NCBI GenBank assembly: GCA_030280995.1
Contig: JASXTE010000008.1
Span: forward strand, 22,557,693-22,621,692
Direction: 5' to 3'
DNA from: Hemileia vastatrix
Taxonomy: Eukaryota; Basidiomycota; Pucciniomycetes; Pucciniales; Zaghouaniaceae
Length of the DNA stretch: 64,000 nucleotides
Of the stretch, positions 24,671 to 36,854 are shown one piece after another. The notes under the pieces were generated by a model. The model worked only from the letters and a program-made list of their open reading frames with translations. It did no database searches and was not told the origin of the DNA. Position numbers and translations under genes: made by a program. Position 1 is the first letter of the stretch; each line of letters begins with the position of its first letter.

Positions 24671-27600
24671 AAACATATTGGTAATTCCTTTGGTTGTTCA
24701 TTTATAATTTGTGTTTGGTGTAATGCTGCTCCTAGACATGTGAAGCTTCCATCTACATAAACTATAAAAGGTTTCTTCCAGTATGGTAATTATGATACTG
24801 GTGTTGATGTTAATCTTCTTTTTAATTTTTCAAATGCTTCTACTCTTTCTTCTGTAATCTCAAATATTGTTTTTTTTTTCAAAAAATTTATATAGTGGTT
24901 TACTTATTTGTGCAAAATTTTGTATATATTTTCTGTAGTAACTGAAAAATCCTAAAAATCTCTGAAGTTGTTTTTTAGTAATTTGAAATTTTTCTTTGAG
25001 TCTGCTCCTATTTTGAATTCCATTTCAAAGTAATTAAATTTAAAGCCATATTTATACATATTTTTATTTCTCAGTATAATTTTATTTTCATTATGCATAT
25101 TTTTCAATATAATTATTTCAGTTTGTAATTTGGTGTTGCTTTGTTTATGTGGGAAAACTATTTCTAATTCAGTTATTCCTACTGTTTTTAAGCTTCCTCC
25201 TAGTCCCACTAGCTTATGGTTCTTTTTTATTTCTTTATTTTACTTTTTGATCTATTTTGTTTAGTAATTTATCACTTATAATTGAACATGCTACTCCTGC
25301 ATAAATGCTTGCTTTAATTAAGTATTCATTAATGTATGCTAATGTCATTTCTGTTATGCTATTTTCATACCCACTTTCTTATTTTATCTTCTTTTCTGTT
25401 ATATTGTGTTCAGAGAGTTCAATCTCCATTTCTTTTGATATTTCTTTAGTTGAATTTATCTCTAAACTTTCTTTTACTATATTTAATGTATATTCTTCCG
25501 TTTCTTTTTTTTCTTCTTAACTTTCTTCTTTATATTCATTCTCCTCATTTGTTATTTCAGTTTCTTTCTCTTCTTCTATGTCTATTTTTTGTATCTTCTT
25601 ATTTGGGCATGTGTTACTATAACGTCCTTTCTTACTACATATATAATATTGTATATTAGGACTTATTACTTGTTTCTTATTTTCATTTTTGTGTTCTTGT
25701 TGTCCTTTTTTATAATTTGGCTCATAAAATTTATTTGATCTATATAATGGATCATTCTGTATTAGTTCATCTAATTGATGGCTGAAAGTGTCTAGTTTTT
25801 GTCCTCTTTTCCATCTTTCTTGCATGTCATTTCATATTTTCCCTGGTAATGTTGGTATTAAAAATTCTATAATTCCATCTTCTTCCTATGTTGTTTTTTT
25901 TTCTTTTAGTTTGTATGCTAAGTTCATAAACCATCTTCTTTGATTTTTTGTTTTCTCTGGATTAAGTTTATTATTATTAATATAATTTCTCATCCTTATT
26001 TTCCATGTTCTTGTTGAGAATTTTTCAAAAATTCTTTCTTTCAAATCATTCCAAGTTTTTGCATTACTTTCTAATATTGTTTTTAAAAACCAATCCTCAG
26101 CTTCTCCTTTAAATATTGATCTTGATTTTGATGTAATATATATATTTGGCATATTAATGTAATTTTTTAATAATTCAATATTGTTTTTAAATTCCATGTG
26201 ATTATAAGTACCTTCTTTGTAAAATACTGGAAAATTCTCAATCCTTGGGTAATATTTTGGATTAATTCTTTCTTCATTCTGTTCTTCATACTTTTCTTCT
26301 TGTTGTTTATTTTTATAATTAATTATATGTTCTATATTATTTATTTTATTTTTAATCTCTATTGTTGTTTCCTCTATTTTTATTAATTTTTGGTTCTATT
26401 TCTTCTTCATGCCATTTTCTTATTTCTTTCTTAATATAATTAATATATTATTCATTATTTTATTCTATTTCTTATATATATTTTATTGTTTCTTCATTTG
26501 TTAATATCATCTCATCAAACATCTCCAATGTTCTATCAAATATTTTAAGATTCTCTTTTTCTTTTTTCCTTCTCTCTTCAACTTTCTCACTTTTCATGTT
26601 ACTAATATTTTTAATTTCATGGCATATATCATTTATTGTTATTAAGGCACTAGTAAATATGTTAGCTATAGCTATAGAATTATTGTTTGTTAATTATTTC
26701 ACTGTTTTTGTATCACTAATTAGTACCTCTTCAATTTTATTTGCTAATTTATCCATCCACTCTTTCAGCTCCATCTCCTCTCTTAGTACCACTTGATCCT
26801 TTGTCCATATTGATTTTTCTTTGTATTCTTGTCTCAGACCAATGAAGTATATTTTTTAGCCAGGAGTCCTCCCCTTTTGTTAAGTTTTCAATTTGTTTTG
26901 TCTTTTCAAAGTTATTCTCTTGAAGGTTCCATATATCTAGTCAATATTTTTTTACTAAGTTGTTTAATTTCTTTATTGTCTTGTTTAATTTAAGTTAGTT
27001 TTCTTCCATTTGATTCACTTTCATATCTAGTCAGTAGTGATTTATTTTGACTTCTTCTATATTTTCTTCTAGGAATTGAGCTAATTCTTTTATCTGTATT
27101 TTATCCAGTCTTATTTATTTGTTCATTATTACTTCCATTTCCCTCATCATAATTGCTTGTAGTATTTGACGTTTCCAATTCAATAAATTCTCTTGGTTCT
27201 CCTTTTTTAGCTGGTAAGTACATTTCTATTAATTTATTAGTATAATCTTTATTCTCATTAGATGTGTTTGATTCATGATCATAATTTCTTGATTTTTATT
27301 TTACATGTTTGACTTCTTTCTACATCAATTTTATTGGTTTAATTTAAGGTTGTAATTGCTTTATTCCTTGTGATCTTCTGATATCTTTTTCCACTTTTTA
27401 TTTATATCTGTTTTCTTAATGGTTTTTTTTTGTCAAATTATGTATGTATTATTTTTCTTCTGCACTAATTAATTTTTTTCTCTTTCTCTTCCCTCCAGTT
27501 ATCCTTTATTTGTATTTTCTATTATTATTTTTTCTTTTCCTTTGTTTCTTTTGTTAATTTTCCCCCCACTTTTCTAATATTCTAAGCAACTGTTATGATT

Positions 27601-27996
27601 TTTATTATTTTCTCTCTTCTTTTTACTTTATTTTCTTATTTCTATTTCTTTTGTTTTATTTTTGAATATCAAATTTTAACTACTAGTTTTATTTTATTTT
27701 TTTTATATTTTCTATTGCCCTATCTATCTATACTAACTGAAGTAGAAAAAAAAATACAAGCCAATGAGAATAATACTAATATAAAGACAACTATTGAATT
27801 ATACTAAGTATTGTTTATTCAAAAAGCTATATTTTTATAATAACTGAAAGAATATAATGAAATAAAATAAATAAAATCCTATGAAGCAAAAAATACTGAC
27901 ATAAAGATGAATTTCAACTTATATTAATGTATTGTTTATCCAAAATTTATTTCAAACACTACATTCTACCTTTTAAAAAAAATTTCTTTAAAGAGT
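24671..27996 (-). pseudogene. Element G: decayed Ty3/Gypsy gag-pol
   Basis: Reading leftwards on the minus strand there is a coiled-coil-like, Lys/Asn/Ile-rich start (about 27150-26850) and a capsid-like segment (26197-25886) with GEAEDWFLKTILES. A nucleocapsid remnant follows (25825-25517) with YICSKKGRYSNTCP, where the first Cys and the His of a CCHC knuckle are replaced by Tyr and Arg. The RT thumb has SYYRKYIQNFAQISKPL (near 24915) and the RNase H start has FIVYVDGSFTCLGAALHQ. Most of protease and RT is lost or unreadable. The sequence stops at 24670. There are many stops and shifts and the codons are extremely AT-rich. Confidence 0.7.
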
Positions 27997-29323
27997 TGTC
28001 AGTATGATAAGCTAATAATATTCTCTATAATAGTCATTCACTAGTTTTTAATAATTTTTTATTTAATTCAAAGACTATTATTTTCTATATATATATTTTT
28101 TTAAAATATATGTTTATTGAAATTTTCTGACACTAATTTATTTTAATGAGGTGCCTGGATTTTTAAAAAGAAAAACCCCTAAATAACAGGCCTGGGTCAC
28201 AGTAAGAGGTATAAATAAATCTTATCAGCAGCACTAAGGTTTGAATAGAACTAAACCAAGGTTAGGTATAATATTATAGTATAAAATCCCACACTATTTA
28301 TAACTTTGATTATATGTTATAAACCAGGTATTGTTTATATAATACTATAAATCACTCAATCTAGTGTTATAATAATATTTAAATACTTTTTATAGTTATT
28401 CCCACGTCTGTTTATATACAATATAAACAAGGTTCCAAAATAAAGTATATAAATAAGTAACCCAGACTAGTAATTTATTAATTCAATATATAAATAAACT
28501 ATAGTACTTATGCTTCTGAAATTCTTACTTGGACTACTCAAAAATTTGGGAACCAGGAATAAGATATCAATATTTATAATCTACTGAGAAATAGAGCTTA
28601 CCTATTTAAGATAAAATATCAAGAATATAATATTGAATTTATATTAAATGATAAGGGGAAACTAATAATAAATATATTACTCTATGCAGTGGACCTCACT
28701 TAATATAACTATAATGATATTTAATTATTAATACTCAAGAGACTACAACAGTAGTAACTCTAATAATACTAAAAGTATCAGGTTTAAGTTGTGGTAAAAA
28801 GAAGATGGTGATTTCTAGGGGAAATCACCTCCTTAGATCTTATTTCATTAATACTATTTACATGTATTTGATTCTATGTGTTTAAATAAACCCTGCATTT
28901 AACTTATCTGTACTCCTGACTCTTTATCTTCCTGCATTCATATTCCTTCATTTATTACTGCATCTTTTTTTTACCTGAATGCTGTTCCTGCTTCCCGCAT
29001 CTTTATCTAACTGCATGTTTTTCTATTTTCCTGCATCTTTATCTGCCTGCTTCTGCTCTTGCATTTGCATTTTCATGTACCTGCATACTTTTCCGGTTTA
29101 CTTCATCTTTTATCCACATGCATCTATCCCTGCATCTGCATGCTTCTTGCTGATCTTCCTGCATTTATATTTCTGTATTCCTCCCTGTATCTATCTTTTA
29201 CTCCTTTATAATTATTTATTTATATTATTTATTTTATTCTTTTCTTGTATTGGTTAATTTACTCCTTACTTTACTATTTGATCTTTACTATTTTGTCAGC
29301 TATTCCACTGTTCCTAGCTGACA
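27997..29323 (-). repeat. Possible 5' LTR of element G (1327 bp)
   Basis: On the minus strand it would start TGTCAGCTAGGAACAG at 29323 and end ATCATACTGACA at 27997, matching the TGTCAG...CTGACA termini of the element A and D LTRs. It lies where the 5' LTR of element G is expected. There is no second copy in the window to confirm it. Inside, 28920-29200 is a degenerate repeat of CCTGCAT-like words, which opens a hydrophobic plus-strand frame that I do not believe. Confidence 0.4.
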
Positions 29324-29748
29324 CTAACCTCGAAGTGTACACTGATTAGGTGACCTCTTTTTCTTACTTTATGTGGTAATAGGACTATTTAGAGGTGTGT
29401 ATATTGCATTGAACCTGTAGTAAAATAATACAGAGCTGGTTTTGGGTGTGATATGATGATGAGAAGTGAGAAAATTATTGTTTTGGTAAGAGCAAAGTCT
29501 TAATGAAATGGAGGTATTGAGGTGTTGCAAGTGTGGTCTGTTGAGATGAATTACTGAAAAAATGTCAGGGCAGAAAATGAGTTACACAAATGGTTCAATA
29601 ATTTGTGGAAAGATCCACAAATTACTGAAAAAGTTAGTGATTTGACCCTTTACTGAATGACTTAAACATGATGAATGCAGAATATTAGCCGCTATTTTCA
29701 TTAAAATATGCATACTAAAGCTAATTTGACATGCGGGTGTGGATGCTC
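29324..29748. other. Unassigned DNA left of the Harbinger element
   Basis: I see no gene, repeat or clear signal in this stretch. Confidence 0.5.
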
Positions 29749-30012
29749 TTAGAGAATCTCCACTTTTTGCATCAAATTATCAGTAGCTATTTGCATATTA
29801 CTGATACTTTTCTTACTGACCTTAATGCGACCCTGGTTGTATGAAGTAAATCTTAAATAACTCAAAATTTTAAAAATATTCATCACTTGTGTTTTTTGTT
29901 CAGCAACAGTAACTCTTCTGTAAACACAAAGTGGCCTTCCACTAATTCCACATCTCAATTGAAGTTTCAAATGGATCTATACAGATACTACTGTCTTGAG
30001 GAATTACATTCA

Positions 30013-31262
30013 ATGGAAGAGGAAGAACTAATGTTACCAATATTACTAGTCACTGAAGGATGAGCTAAAAAAAATATTCAACATAACCATATTGGAGGCC
30101 ACTTTAACTGATGCAAGATTATTTTGAAGACAATTGTACATACAATGAAGGAATATTTGAAAGAAGATTCCGTGTGAACAAAAATTTATTTTATAGAATA
30201 TGTCATGATCTTAAAGAGCACAACAACTACTCGTTATGGATAGCTGTAAGTTTCATTACACTAATCTATGTACTTTATAATATTGAAATGCTTTATTTCT
30301 TCTTTTTCACTACCTTTTACTATTCACAAGGATTGTTGTAAGAAGCCAGGCTTAACACCACACCAAAAGTTAACTTGTTGCCTACGCCAACTTGCCTATG
30401 AGATTTCAGCAGATTTCACCAATGAATATATTCAAATAGCAGAATCCACAGCACTATTAATACTAAAATCTTATATTAAAGATATTATAAAGTTGTACAA
30501 ATCAGAATACTTAGGTGAGCCAAATTAAAAAGAAAAAAAATCTTGAACAAATACAAATAACGTAGCCTTCCTGGGTATTTGAGATCAAATGATGGTATGC
30601 ACTGGGAGTGGAAAAACTACCCTTCAGTGTGGGCTGGTCAGTTTTAAGGAAAAGAAGGAACTCCAACTAAAGTACTAAAGGGTGTAGCAAGCAAAAAATT
30701 ACGCTTTTGGCACTTCTTCTTTGGTTCTCCTTGTGCCCTGAATGATATCAACATCCTCAACCGCAGCCACATATTTGACAAATTACTTGCTGGAACACAA
30801 GATGAGTTTTTGTTTAAATTAAGAAAACATAATTATACCTGTGGATATTATCTTGCATATGGAATTTATCTGTCATGGTCAACACTTGTAAAAACAATTC
30901 CCCACACTCAGTATGAGGCCAGCCAGTACTACTCTAAGCTACAAGAAGTAGCCCTCAAAGATATTGAACAAGCCTTTGGTGTACTACAATCTTGATGGGA
31001 TATTATCAAGCAACCATTTTGCCTTTGGAATATTAGTGAAGTAAAGAATTTAATGATGTGTTGTGTAATTTTGTACACCATGATTGTAGAAAATAAATCA
31101 GCTTTTGACCCTTACCTTACTCAAGAATCCCTTGTGAATGAGAATGATAAATCATATTCATCACAATTACTTAACAATCATTGTGATCCAACTCTTTTCA
31201 ATAGCTTAACATCTTATATGCAAAGGAACCAACAACTACATAATTCTTCAATCCACTTTTAA
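30013..31262 (+). pseudogene. PIF/Harbinger (DDE_Tnp_4-like) transposase relic
   Basis: The frame starts MEEEELMLPILLV at 30013 and has an early stop and shift before QDYFEDNCTYNEG. The RRFRVNKNLFYRI motif follows. A likely 85-bp intron lies at 30246-30330 (GTAAGT...CACAAG) and splices in frame to DCCKKPGLTPHQK. Then come LRQLAYEISAD and IAESTALL. The DDE region shows SNDGMHWEWKNYP, WHFFFGSPCALNDINIL, CGYYLAYGIYLSW and IEQAFGVLQS. In the family the third of these reads LADGIYP, so a probable catalytic Asp is Tyr here. Stops occur after WAGQF and at 30993 (TGA). The C-terminal part has MMCCVILYTMIVEN. Transposase of this type cuts and pastes at TWA sites with the SANT partner. Confidence 0.85.
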
Positions 31263-31377
31263 TTGTGTGAAGACCTAAAAATTCATAATTTGACTATTAA
31301 AGCCAATAAAGATTTATTTAAAGTCAGTAATAGGAAATAAATATTATAAAGATTAAAGATTACCTTTCATTTAATAA

Positions 31378-31575
31378 GGGGTATCAAAGTTAGAAATTTG
31401 TAATTATTTGAGAGGTATCTCACAACACAAAAAGAAAGCCACAAACTTGACATTAATTCTCAGTAACAAGGTGTTTTTAAGACACAATATGCTATACTTT
31501 AAAACAATAATCATGGTTGATTTGGTGGAAAAAAGAGGTATTTTGAAATACAAGATTTCTAACTTTGATACCCCC
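31378..31575. mobile_element. 198-bp Tourist/Harbinger-like MITE
   Basis: It has terminal inverted repeats of about 26 bp: GGGGTATCAAAGTTAGAAAT at the left, and GATTTCTAACTTTGATACCC before the final Cs at the right. It is flanked by TAA on both sides (31375-31377, 31576-31578) and has no coding capacity. The TAA duplication and G-rich ends fit a non-autonomous Harbinger derivative. Confidence 0.8.
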
Positions 31576-31587
31576 TAATATATTATT

Positions 31588-31955
31588 ATTGATAAGTAAA
31601 GAAAAAAACTGGGTTCATATGAAATAAGTTTTATTGTTATTAATCAAGTATTATGACATAAAGTAGTTAATTTACCTTTTTTTATATAATTTTAATGATA
31701 AGTAAAGAAAAAAAATTCCTGCAACGCTTCATAAGAAATAAATAATAAAATAATAAATATATTGTTAGTTAAGAGAGTTTAATAAGAAATTTAATAAAAA
31801 ACCTATATATTATTATATATTATTATTGATAAGTAAAGTAAAAAAAAACCTTCAAAAGCTTCATAATAAATAAGTAATAAATTAATATTAATATTTTTAG
31901 TTAAGAGAGATTGATAAGAAAAGTAATAAAAAAACAATGTATTATTATATATAAA
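31588..31955. repeat. Imperfect ~130-bp tandem units outside the foldback arm
   Basis: Units starting ATAAGTAAAG and containing CTTCATAA and GTTAAGAGAG recur near 31590, 31692, 31826 and 31958. The last two are also part of the left foldback arm. Confidence 0.55.
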
Positions 31956-33985
31956 TATTGATAAGTAAAGTAAGAAAACCCCCTGAAACACTTCATAAAA
32001 AATAGGTAATATAATAAATATTGTAAGACAAATAATTAATATTATGGAGAGACATGAGTAATATTATTTTAATAATTGTATGCCAAAAGATGAGTGAGAG
32101 AAAAGGAGTTAAAAACTATAAGTTTAATAAAATAGAATTAGGAAGGAAAAATTATGGTGAGGTGTCAGTAACATATTAAAATTTAATCACAATTTTTGAA
32201 ATATTATAATATATTTAATAGTTATTACTCATTAAAAAGATTTATTAAATTAATAATGATCATTTTTTATTTAATAGTAATAATTCTTTGTTATATTTTA
32301 TTGCAAATGAGGCTTTTGTATAAAATATTAGTATTAATATAATGGTGGAATGGTTAATGACTTAATACATAATTGCAAAAGATAAGGGGTATTACTTTGG
32401 TGTATAGTTAATTGATTTAATATGTAATTTCAAAAGATGAGTGAGGGGTATTATTTTGGTGTATAGGTGCTTGATTTAATATGTAATTGAAAAAGATGAG
32501 TTAGGGGAGATGGTAAAAGACTCACCTCCTTATATATTGGAGAGGAAACCTATTGCCTATCATAGGTGTCCTTTCCTCCATTTCCAAGAAACATTGAGGC
32601 AATAGCTGATAGGGGCAAAGCCTGAGGTATTATTGCTTCAATGTTGGAAGTGCTTTGCTGTCTCACTATTTCCAAGTGCAATAGTGAGAGTTGGCTATTG
32701 GTTGGAAAAAAAAATTCCATTAATGAAAAAAAAACAAGTGAGAAAAATAGAAAACAAAAAAATGAAACTAGTAGCTTACTGAGGAGGAAAAAAAAGGAGA
32801 TTGGAGGAGCAATACACCCTAAGAGTATTGCGCCAAAAAAGTGGCAGAAAAAAGAATGAAAAAATATTGGTAAATCTAGTGAGAGATTTACCCAAGGTTA
32901 ACAGCAATTAGTTACTCTCGCTAGATTTTCCTAATTTTTTTCCACCTCCTAGCAAGAGTAACAAATTGTTGTTAACCTTGGGTAAATCTCTCTCTAGTTT
33001 TACCAATATTTTTTCCTTCTTTTTTCCACCACTTTTTTGGCCCAATACTCTTAGGGTGTATTGCTCCTCCAATCTCCTTTTTTTCCCTCCTCGGTAAGCT
33101 TCTAGTTTCATTTTTTTTGTTTTCTATTTTTCTTGCTTGTTTTTTTTCATTAATGGAATTTTTTTTTCCCAACCAATAGCCAACTCTCACTATTGCACTT
33201 GGCAATAGTGAGACAACAAAGCGCTTCCAACATTGAGGCAATAATACCTTAGGATTTGCTCCAATCAGCTTTTGCCTCAATGTTTCTTGGCAATGGAGGA
33301 GAGGACGCCTATGATAGGCAATAGGCATCCTCTCCAATATATAAGGAGGTGAGTCTTTTACCATCTCCCCTCACTCATCTTTTGCAATCACATATTAAAT
33401 CAAACACCCATACACCAAGGTAATACCCCTCACTCATCTTTTGCAATTACATATTAAATCACATACCCCTCACTCATCTTTTGAAATTATATATTAAGTT
33501 ATTAACCATTCCACCATTATATTAATACTAATGTTTTAAAAAAAACTTCATTTGCAATAAAATATAACAAAAAATTATTACTATTAAATACAAAATAATT
33601 ATTATTAATTTAATAAATCTTTTTAATGAGTAAAAACTATTAAATATATTATAATATTTGACACCTGAGATTTAATTTTAATATGTTACTGACGCCTCAC
33701 CATAATTTTTCCTTCCTAATTCTATTTTATTAAACTTATAGTTTTTAACTCCTTTTCTCCCACTCATCTTGTGGCATACAGTTATTAAAATAATATTAGT
33801 CATGTCGCTCCATAATATTAATTATTTGTCTTATATATTGTATTGCTTATTTCTTATGAAGTGTTTGAAGGGTTTTTTATTTTACTTATCTATAATAATG
33901 TATAATAATATATTGTTTTTTATTACTTTTCTTATCAATCTCATTTTTTTTACTTTACTTATCAATAATAATATATATAAATATA
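31800..33985. mobile_element. Foldback element: two ~1.1-kb inverted arms
   Basis: The sequence from about 31800 to 32915 returns inverted from about 33985 to 32945, with a centre near 32930 (AGGTTAACAGCAATT / AATTGTTGTTAACCT). Matching marks include GAGGAAACCTATTGCC and its inverse, GCAATAGTGAGAGTTGGC and its inverse, and GTGTCAGTAACATATTA with GTTACTGACGCC. The right arm lacks about 60 bp of the left. Arms carry stretches open in both strands (32641-32859, 33364-32908) that mirror each other, so no gene is called. Origin could be a foldback transposon or an inverted duplication. Confidence 0.88.
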
Positions 33986-34387
33986 TAATAATATATAATA
34001 ATATATAATGATATATAATAATATATAATAATATATAATAATTTATAATGATATATAATAATATATAATAAGATATAATAATATATAATAAGATATAATA
34101 ATATATAATAAGATATAATAATATATAATAAGATATAATAATATATAATAAGATATAATAATATATAATAAGATATAATAATATATAATAATATATAATA
34201 ATATATAATAATATATAATAATATATAATAATATATAATAATATATAATAATATATAATAATATATAATAATATATAATAATATATAATAATATATAATA
34301 ATATATAATAATATATAATAATATATAATAATATATAATAATATATAATAATATATAATAATATATAATAATATATAATAATATATA
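33970..34387. repeat. 10-bp minisatellite ATATATAATA
   Basis: About 40 near-perfect copies of a 10-bp unit; the right half is invariant. It sits at the outer tip of the right foldback arm. A 10-bp period gives a 10-residue repeat in translation, so the 172-codon frame across it is an artefact. Confidence 0.95.
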
Positions 34388-34471
34388 CTTTATATTCCAT
34401 CTAATACCACCATAAATGTTAGATATAGAAGCTAAAACATTATAAATTTTATATTACTACTCACTCCCTAA

Positions 34472-35604
34472 TCACTTTCTTTTCAAGTCATCTTTCATTT
34501 TATCCAGCATTGATAAGTCATCCTCATTACAACCTTTATTTTGCTCTGATATCAAAAGCTCCTTCAGTTGATTGATATCATTACTTCTCATTTCACTATG
34601 GCTTTGGTCATCATTTATCTTCAAGTTTCTTTTATCTATCTTGATTTTCTCCTGGTTCAACTCAACATTTGTTTGGTTGATAGCAATTTTTACTTTTTCA
34701 ATTTCAAGTCGCTCTCTCTCAATTAATATTCTGTCTTGTGCAATATTCACTTGTTTTCCTGCAAGATCATTTTGTTGCTCAAACATTGAATTGGTGCTGC
34801 ACATGCTTGTAAGTCGTTTTTCAGCCAAATCTTTAAGCTGAGTAGTGATGTTGACTTTATCTTCACTTATGGTGCTCTTGCTCAATCTTTTTTTGCTGCT
34901 TTTTGACCTATAGGGGGCATACTGAAAACATCAGAAGGAGAAGGAGTAACTGGTTCACTGTTTTGATCATCATAACAACCTGAATTTGATTCAGGTATTT
35001 CAGGGTCCACAGGTATAGGGTCCGTAGGAACTAAATTAGAAGGTTTGTTTATCTCCATTCTCCATTTTGGTGCAAACTTGAGTTTTGCCATTCTGGAAGA
35101 CTTTTGAAAGCTGACTTGTTTTGTTCTTGATAGACGGTAAGAGCCATTTGGAGCCAGTCACTCGGGTTACTTCCACCAGGTGGGTTTCACTCAATTGAGT
35201 GATAAATTGCACTAAATTTAAGAGTTGATGTATTTAAGGCTTGCCATCTGATATACAAGGCAAAAAAAAATTGATTGAATTGTTAAAATGTGATTTGAGT
35301 AAGAAGGAAAGAGTGGTTACCTTATTTTTATCTGTTCATAATCTCTGTAATGGACCTTGCTATACATATTAAAATGTGTCTCAATTTTTTTGTAAAAGGC
35401 CTCCCCAGTTTGATATGTTGCATATTCAGGCTGTTCACTGATGCTTATCCATGACAAGGCGAGTTGTTCTTCTTCCTGTGGGTTCCAGTCAGGTGAACAT
35501 ATTTTCTTTGAATCAGATGACATATTGCAGGTTTTTTTAGTTGGAAGGTTTATATAGTTGTCTGTAGTACCAAAATATGTTAATAAATAGTGATATGAAG
35601 TCAA
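34472..35604 (-). pseudogene. SANT/Myb-like, NAM-associated-type Harbinger partner protein relic
   Basis: Exon 1 (35604-35322) has the SANT-like DWNPQEEEQLALSWISISE followed by FYKKIETHFNM and DYEQIKI. A GTAACC donor near 35321 and a TATATCAG acceptor about 75 bp on join it to WQALNTSTLKFSAIYHSIE. A TGA at 35187-35189 follows, then NPPGGSNPSDWLQMAL in the same frame. A frameshift leads to AKLKFAPKWRMEINKP and a second shift to the coiled-coil tail (34885-34472; RERLEIEKVKIAINQTNVEL). SANT/trihelix-type proteins like this bind DNA and assist Harbinger transposases. It runs convergent with the transposase at 30013-31262. One stop and two frameshifts make it dead. Confidence 0.78.
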
Positions 35605-35845
35605 AATAGTGTTGTGTAATGGAGAAATAAAAAAAATCGGTAACTTTCAGATGGCCAGTATAATCTGCAAGCAAGTTGAGATGAGAAATTTTTTGACGGG
35701 CGAGAGGTTGAGTTAATGACTCGCAAGCGGTTGTCGACGAATTGCCGATTTGAGGGCTTACCGATGGGTCTTAATGGAACGAGTGATGTTGCCAGGTTCA
35801 AAATATGCATACCGGCAGGGTTTACCGAAACGAGTGGAGATGCCC
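35605..35845. other. Right subterminal region of the Harbinger element
   Basis: This lies between the SANT relic's start and the TIR. It is visibly richer in CG dinucleotides and in G+C than its surroundings, with repeated CGAGTGG / CGAGTGA words. Frames here are short and I call none. Confidence 0.45.
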
Positions 35846-36482
35846 TTACCATATTAATTGCTCAGTCACCTAACCCACTCCGTCCATTACTCCTCACATT
35901 TACCTAGCCTATTACACTGTGTGCAAAGTTTGGCTGATTGAATTCATCCTCCTCCGCACGATGAATTTAAGCTACCCCTGTTGCCAAGATTCTCAGGCAT
36001 GAATTTAATTTATGCATCATTCAAAAAGTTCTCAGAACCCATTTTAGATACATCACATCATTTTCCCATCATCTGCTTACCCATTGTAGTTTCTGACCCA
36101 TTTCTGTTTCCTCTCCAATGCAATAAAATCCTGACATGATTTTTTACTCCTCACTCAGCAAATTCTTATCTCAGATCAACTCGTCGTTTTCTCATTAGAT
36201 TTTCTCATCATTGTCACCTATGTATCTTCATCACATCCCTTCTTTTATCCTAACCTCCCTTTTTCTTTCCTTAACTCTCTTTTTTTTTATTGTCAAATCC
36301 TGTTTTTTATCCTCAAACACTTTGTTTTCTCCTCAAATATTTTACCTCTTCCCATAGTCCCCTCCTTCTTTTTCTTTATCTTTGCCTCACTTTTTTTTCT
36401 TCCACCCATTCACATTCCCCTCTTTATATATAATTTTGTGCTACCTTTTTTTTATCCACTTGATTTTTTTCCCTTCAACAAC

Positions 36483-36723
36483 ATGTCCAACAATCAAAAT
36501 ATTAAATCAAATGCTCCATGTGGCTCCACTAGCTCTAATTGTTTCGAAATCCTTCTTCCCTTCCATACCACTCTAATTCTCAACTTGGTCCTCAACTTGG
36601 AAACATTGCTCCCCTTAATCAATGTGTTACTTCTAACAACACTCAATCTGATCTAGCTGTCTCAAATTATACTCCCTATCAACCTTTTTCCATCAGATTA
36701 ACCAAAACATTTCTACTAAATTG
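36483..36723 (+). pseudogene. Broken short ORF inside the long-TIR element
   Basis: It starts MSNNQNIKSNAPCGSTSSN, shifts frame near 36540 and continues RNPSSLPYHSNSQLGPQLG to a stop at 36724. It is Ser/Asn/Gln/Pro-rich and unlike any family I know. It may be the N-terminus of an element-encoded protein. Confidence 0.35.
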
Positions 36724-36854
36724 AGAGTTTTTGATGCTGAGTCGCCCGTATAGATGCTGCCACATTAAGTAGGAACATGCTAAACCTGATATACATACAA
36801 ATGAAGAATCAAAATATAATTTAGAGAATTTTATAACAGTTATTTAATATTTAC

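Larger units (their letters stand above)
29752..35845 (+). mobile_element. PIF/Harbinger-type DNA transposon, decayed and split by later insertions
   Basis: The left end GAGAATCTCCACT (29752) and the reverse complement of the right end GGGCATCTCCACT (35845) match at 11 of 13 positions. Each is flanked by TTA (29749-29751 and 35846-35848). Three-base TWA duplications and GGGCATCTCC-like ends are typical of PIF/Harbinger. Inside are a Harbinger-type transposase relic (+, 30013-31262) and a SANT/Myb-like relic (-, 34472-35604). This is the two-gene content known for the superfamily, here convergent. Between them lie a 198-bp MITE, a foldback element of ~2.2 kb and a minisatellite, which account for the large size. 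Confidence 0.72.

Noticed and set aside
25305..26386. Plus-strand Phe/Leu-rich ORFs
   Set aside because: They are antisense to the Lys/Asn/Ile-rich gag of element G; AT-rich coding DNA yields such shadows.
28979..29257. Hydrophobic plus-strand ORF
   Set aside because: It is caused by CCTGCAT/TTTAT-type low-complexity sequence in a probable LTR, with no protein features.
29749..29970. Minus-strand 73-codon ORF near the Harbinger left end
   Set aside because: It lies in the subterminal region, begins at the TIR edge and shows no recognised domain; evidence is too thin for a gene call.
32641..33364. ORFs in the foldback arms on both strands
   Set aside because: They mirror each other through the inverted repeat and are K/N/R low-complexity; no independent support.
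33882..34400. 172-codon minus-strand ORF of Ile/Leu/Tyr repeats
   Set aside because: It is the translation of the 10-bp minisatellite; several frames are open for the same reason.
35601..35852. Minus-strand 83-codon ORF and the opposite frame at 35716-35907
   Set aside because: They cover the CG-richer Harbinger end and extend across its boundary, so a real gene is unlikely.
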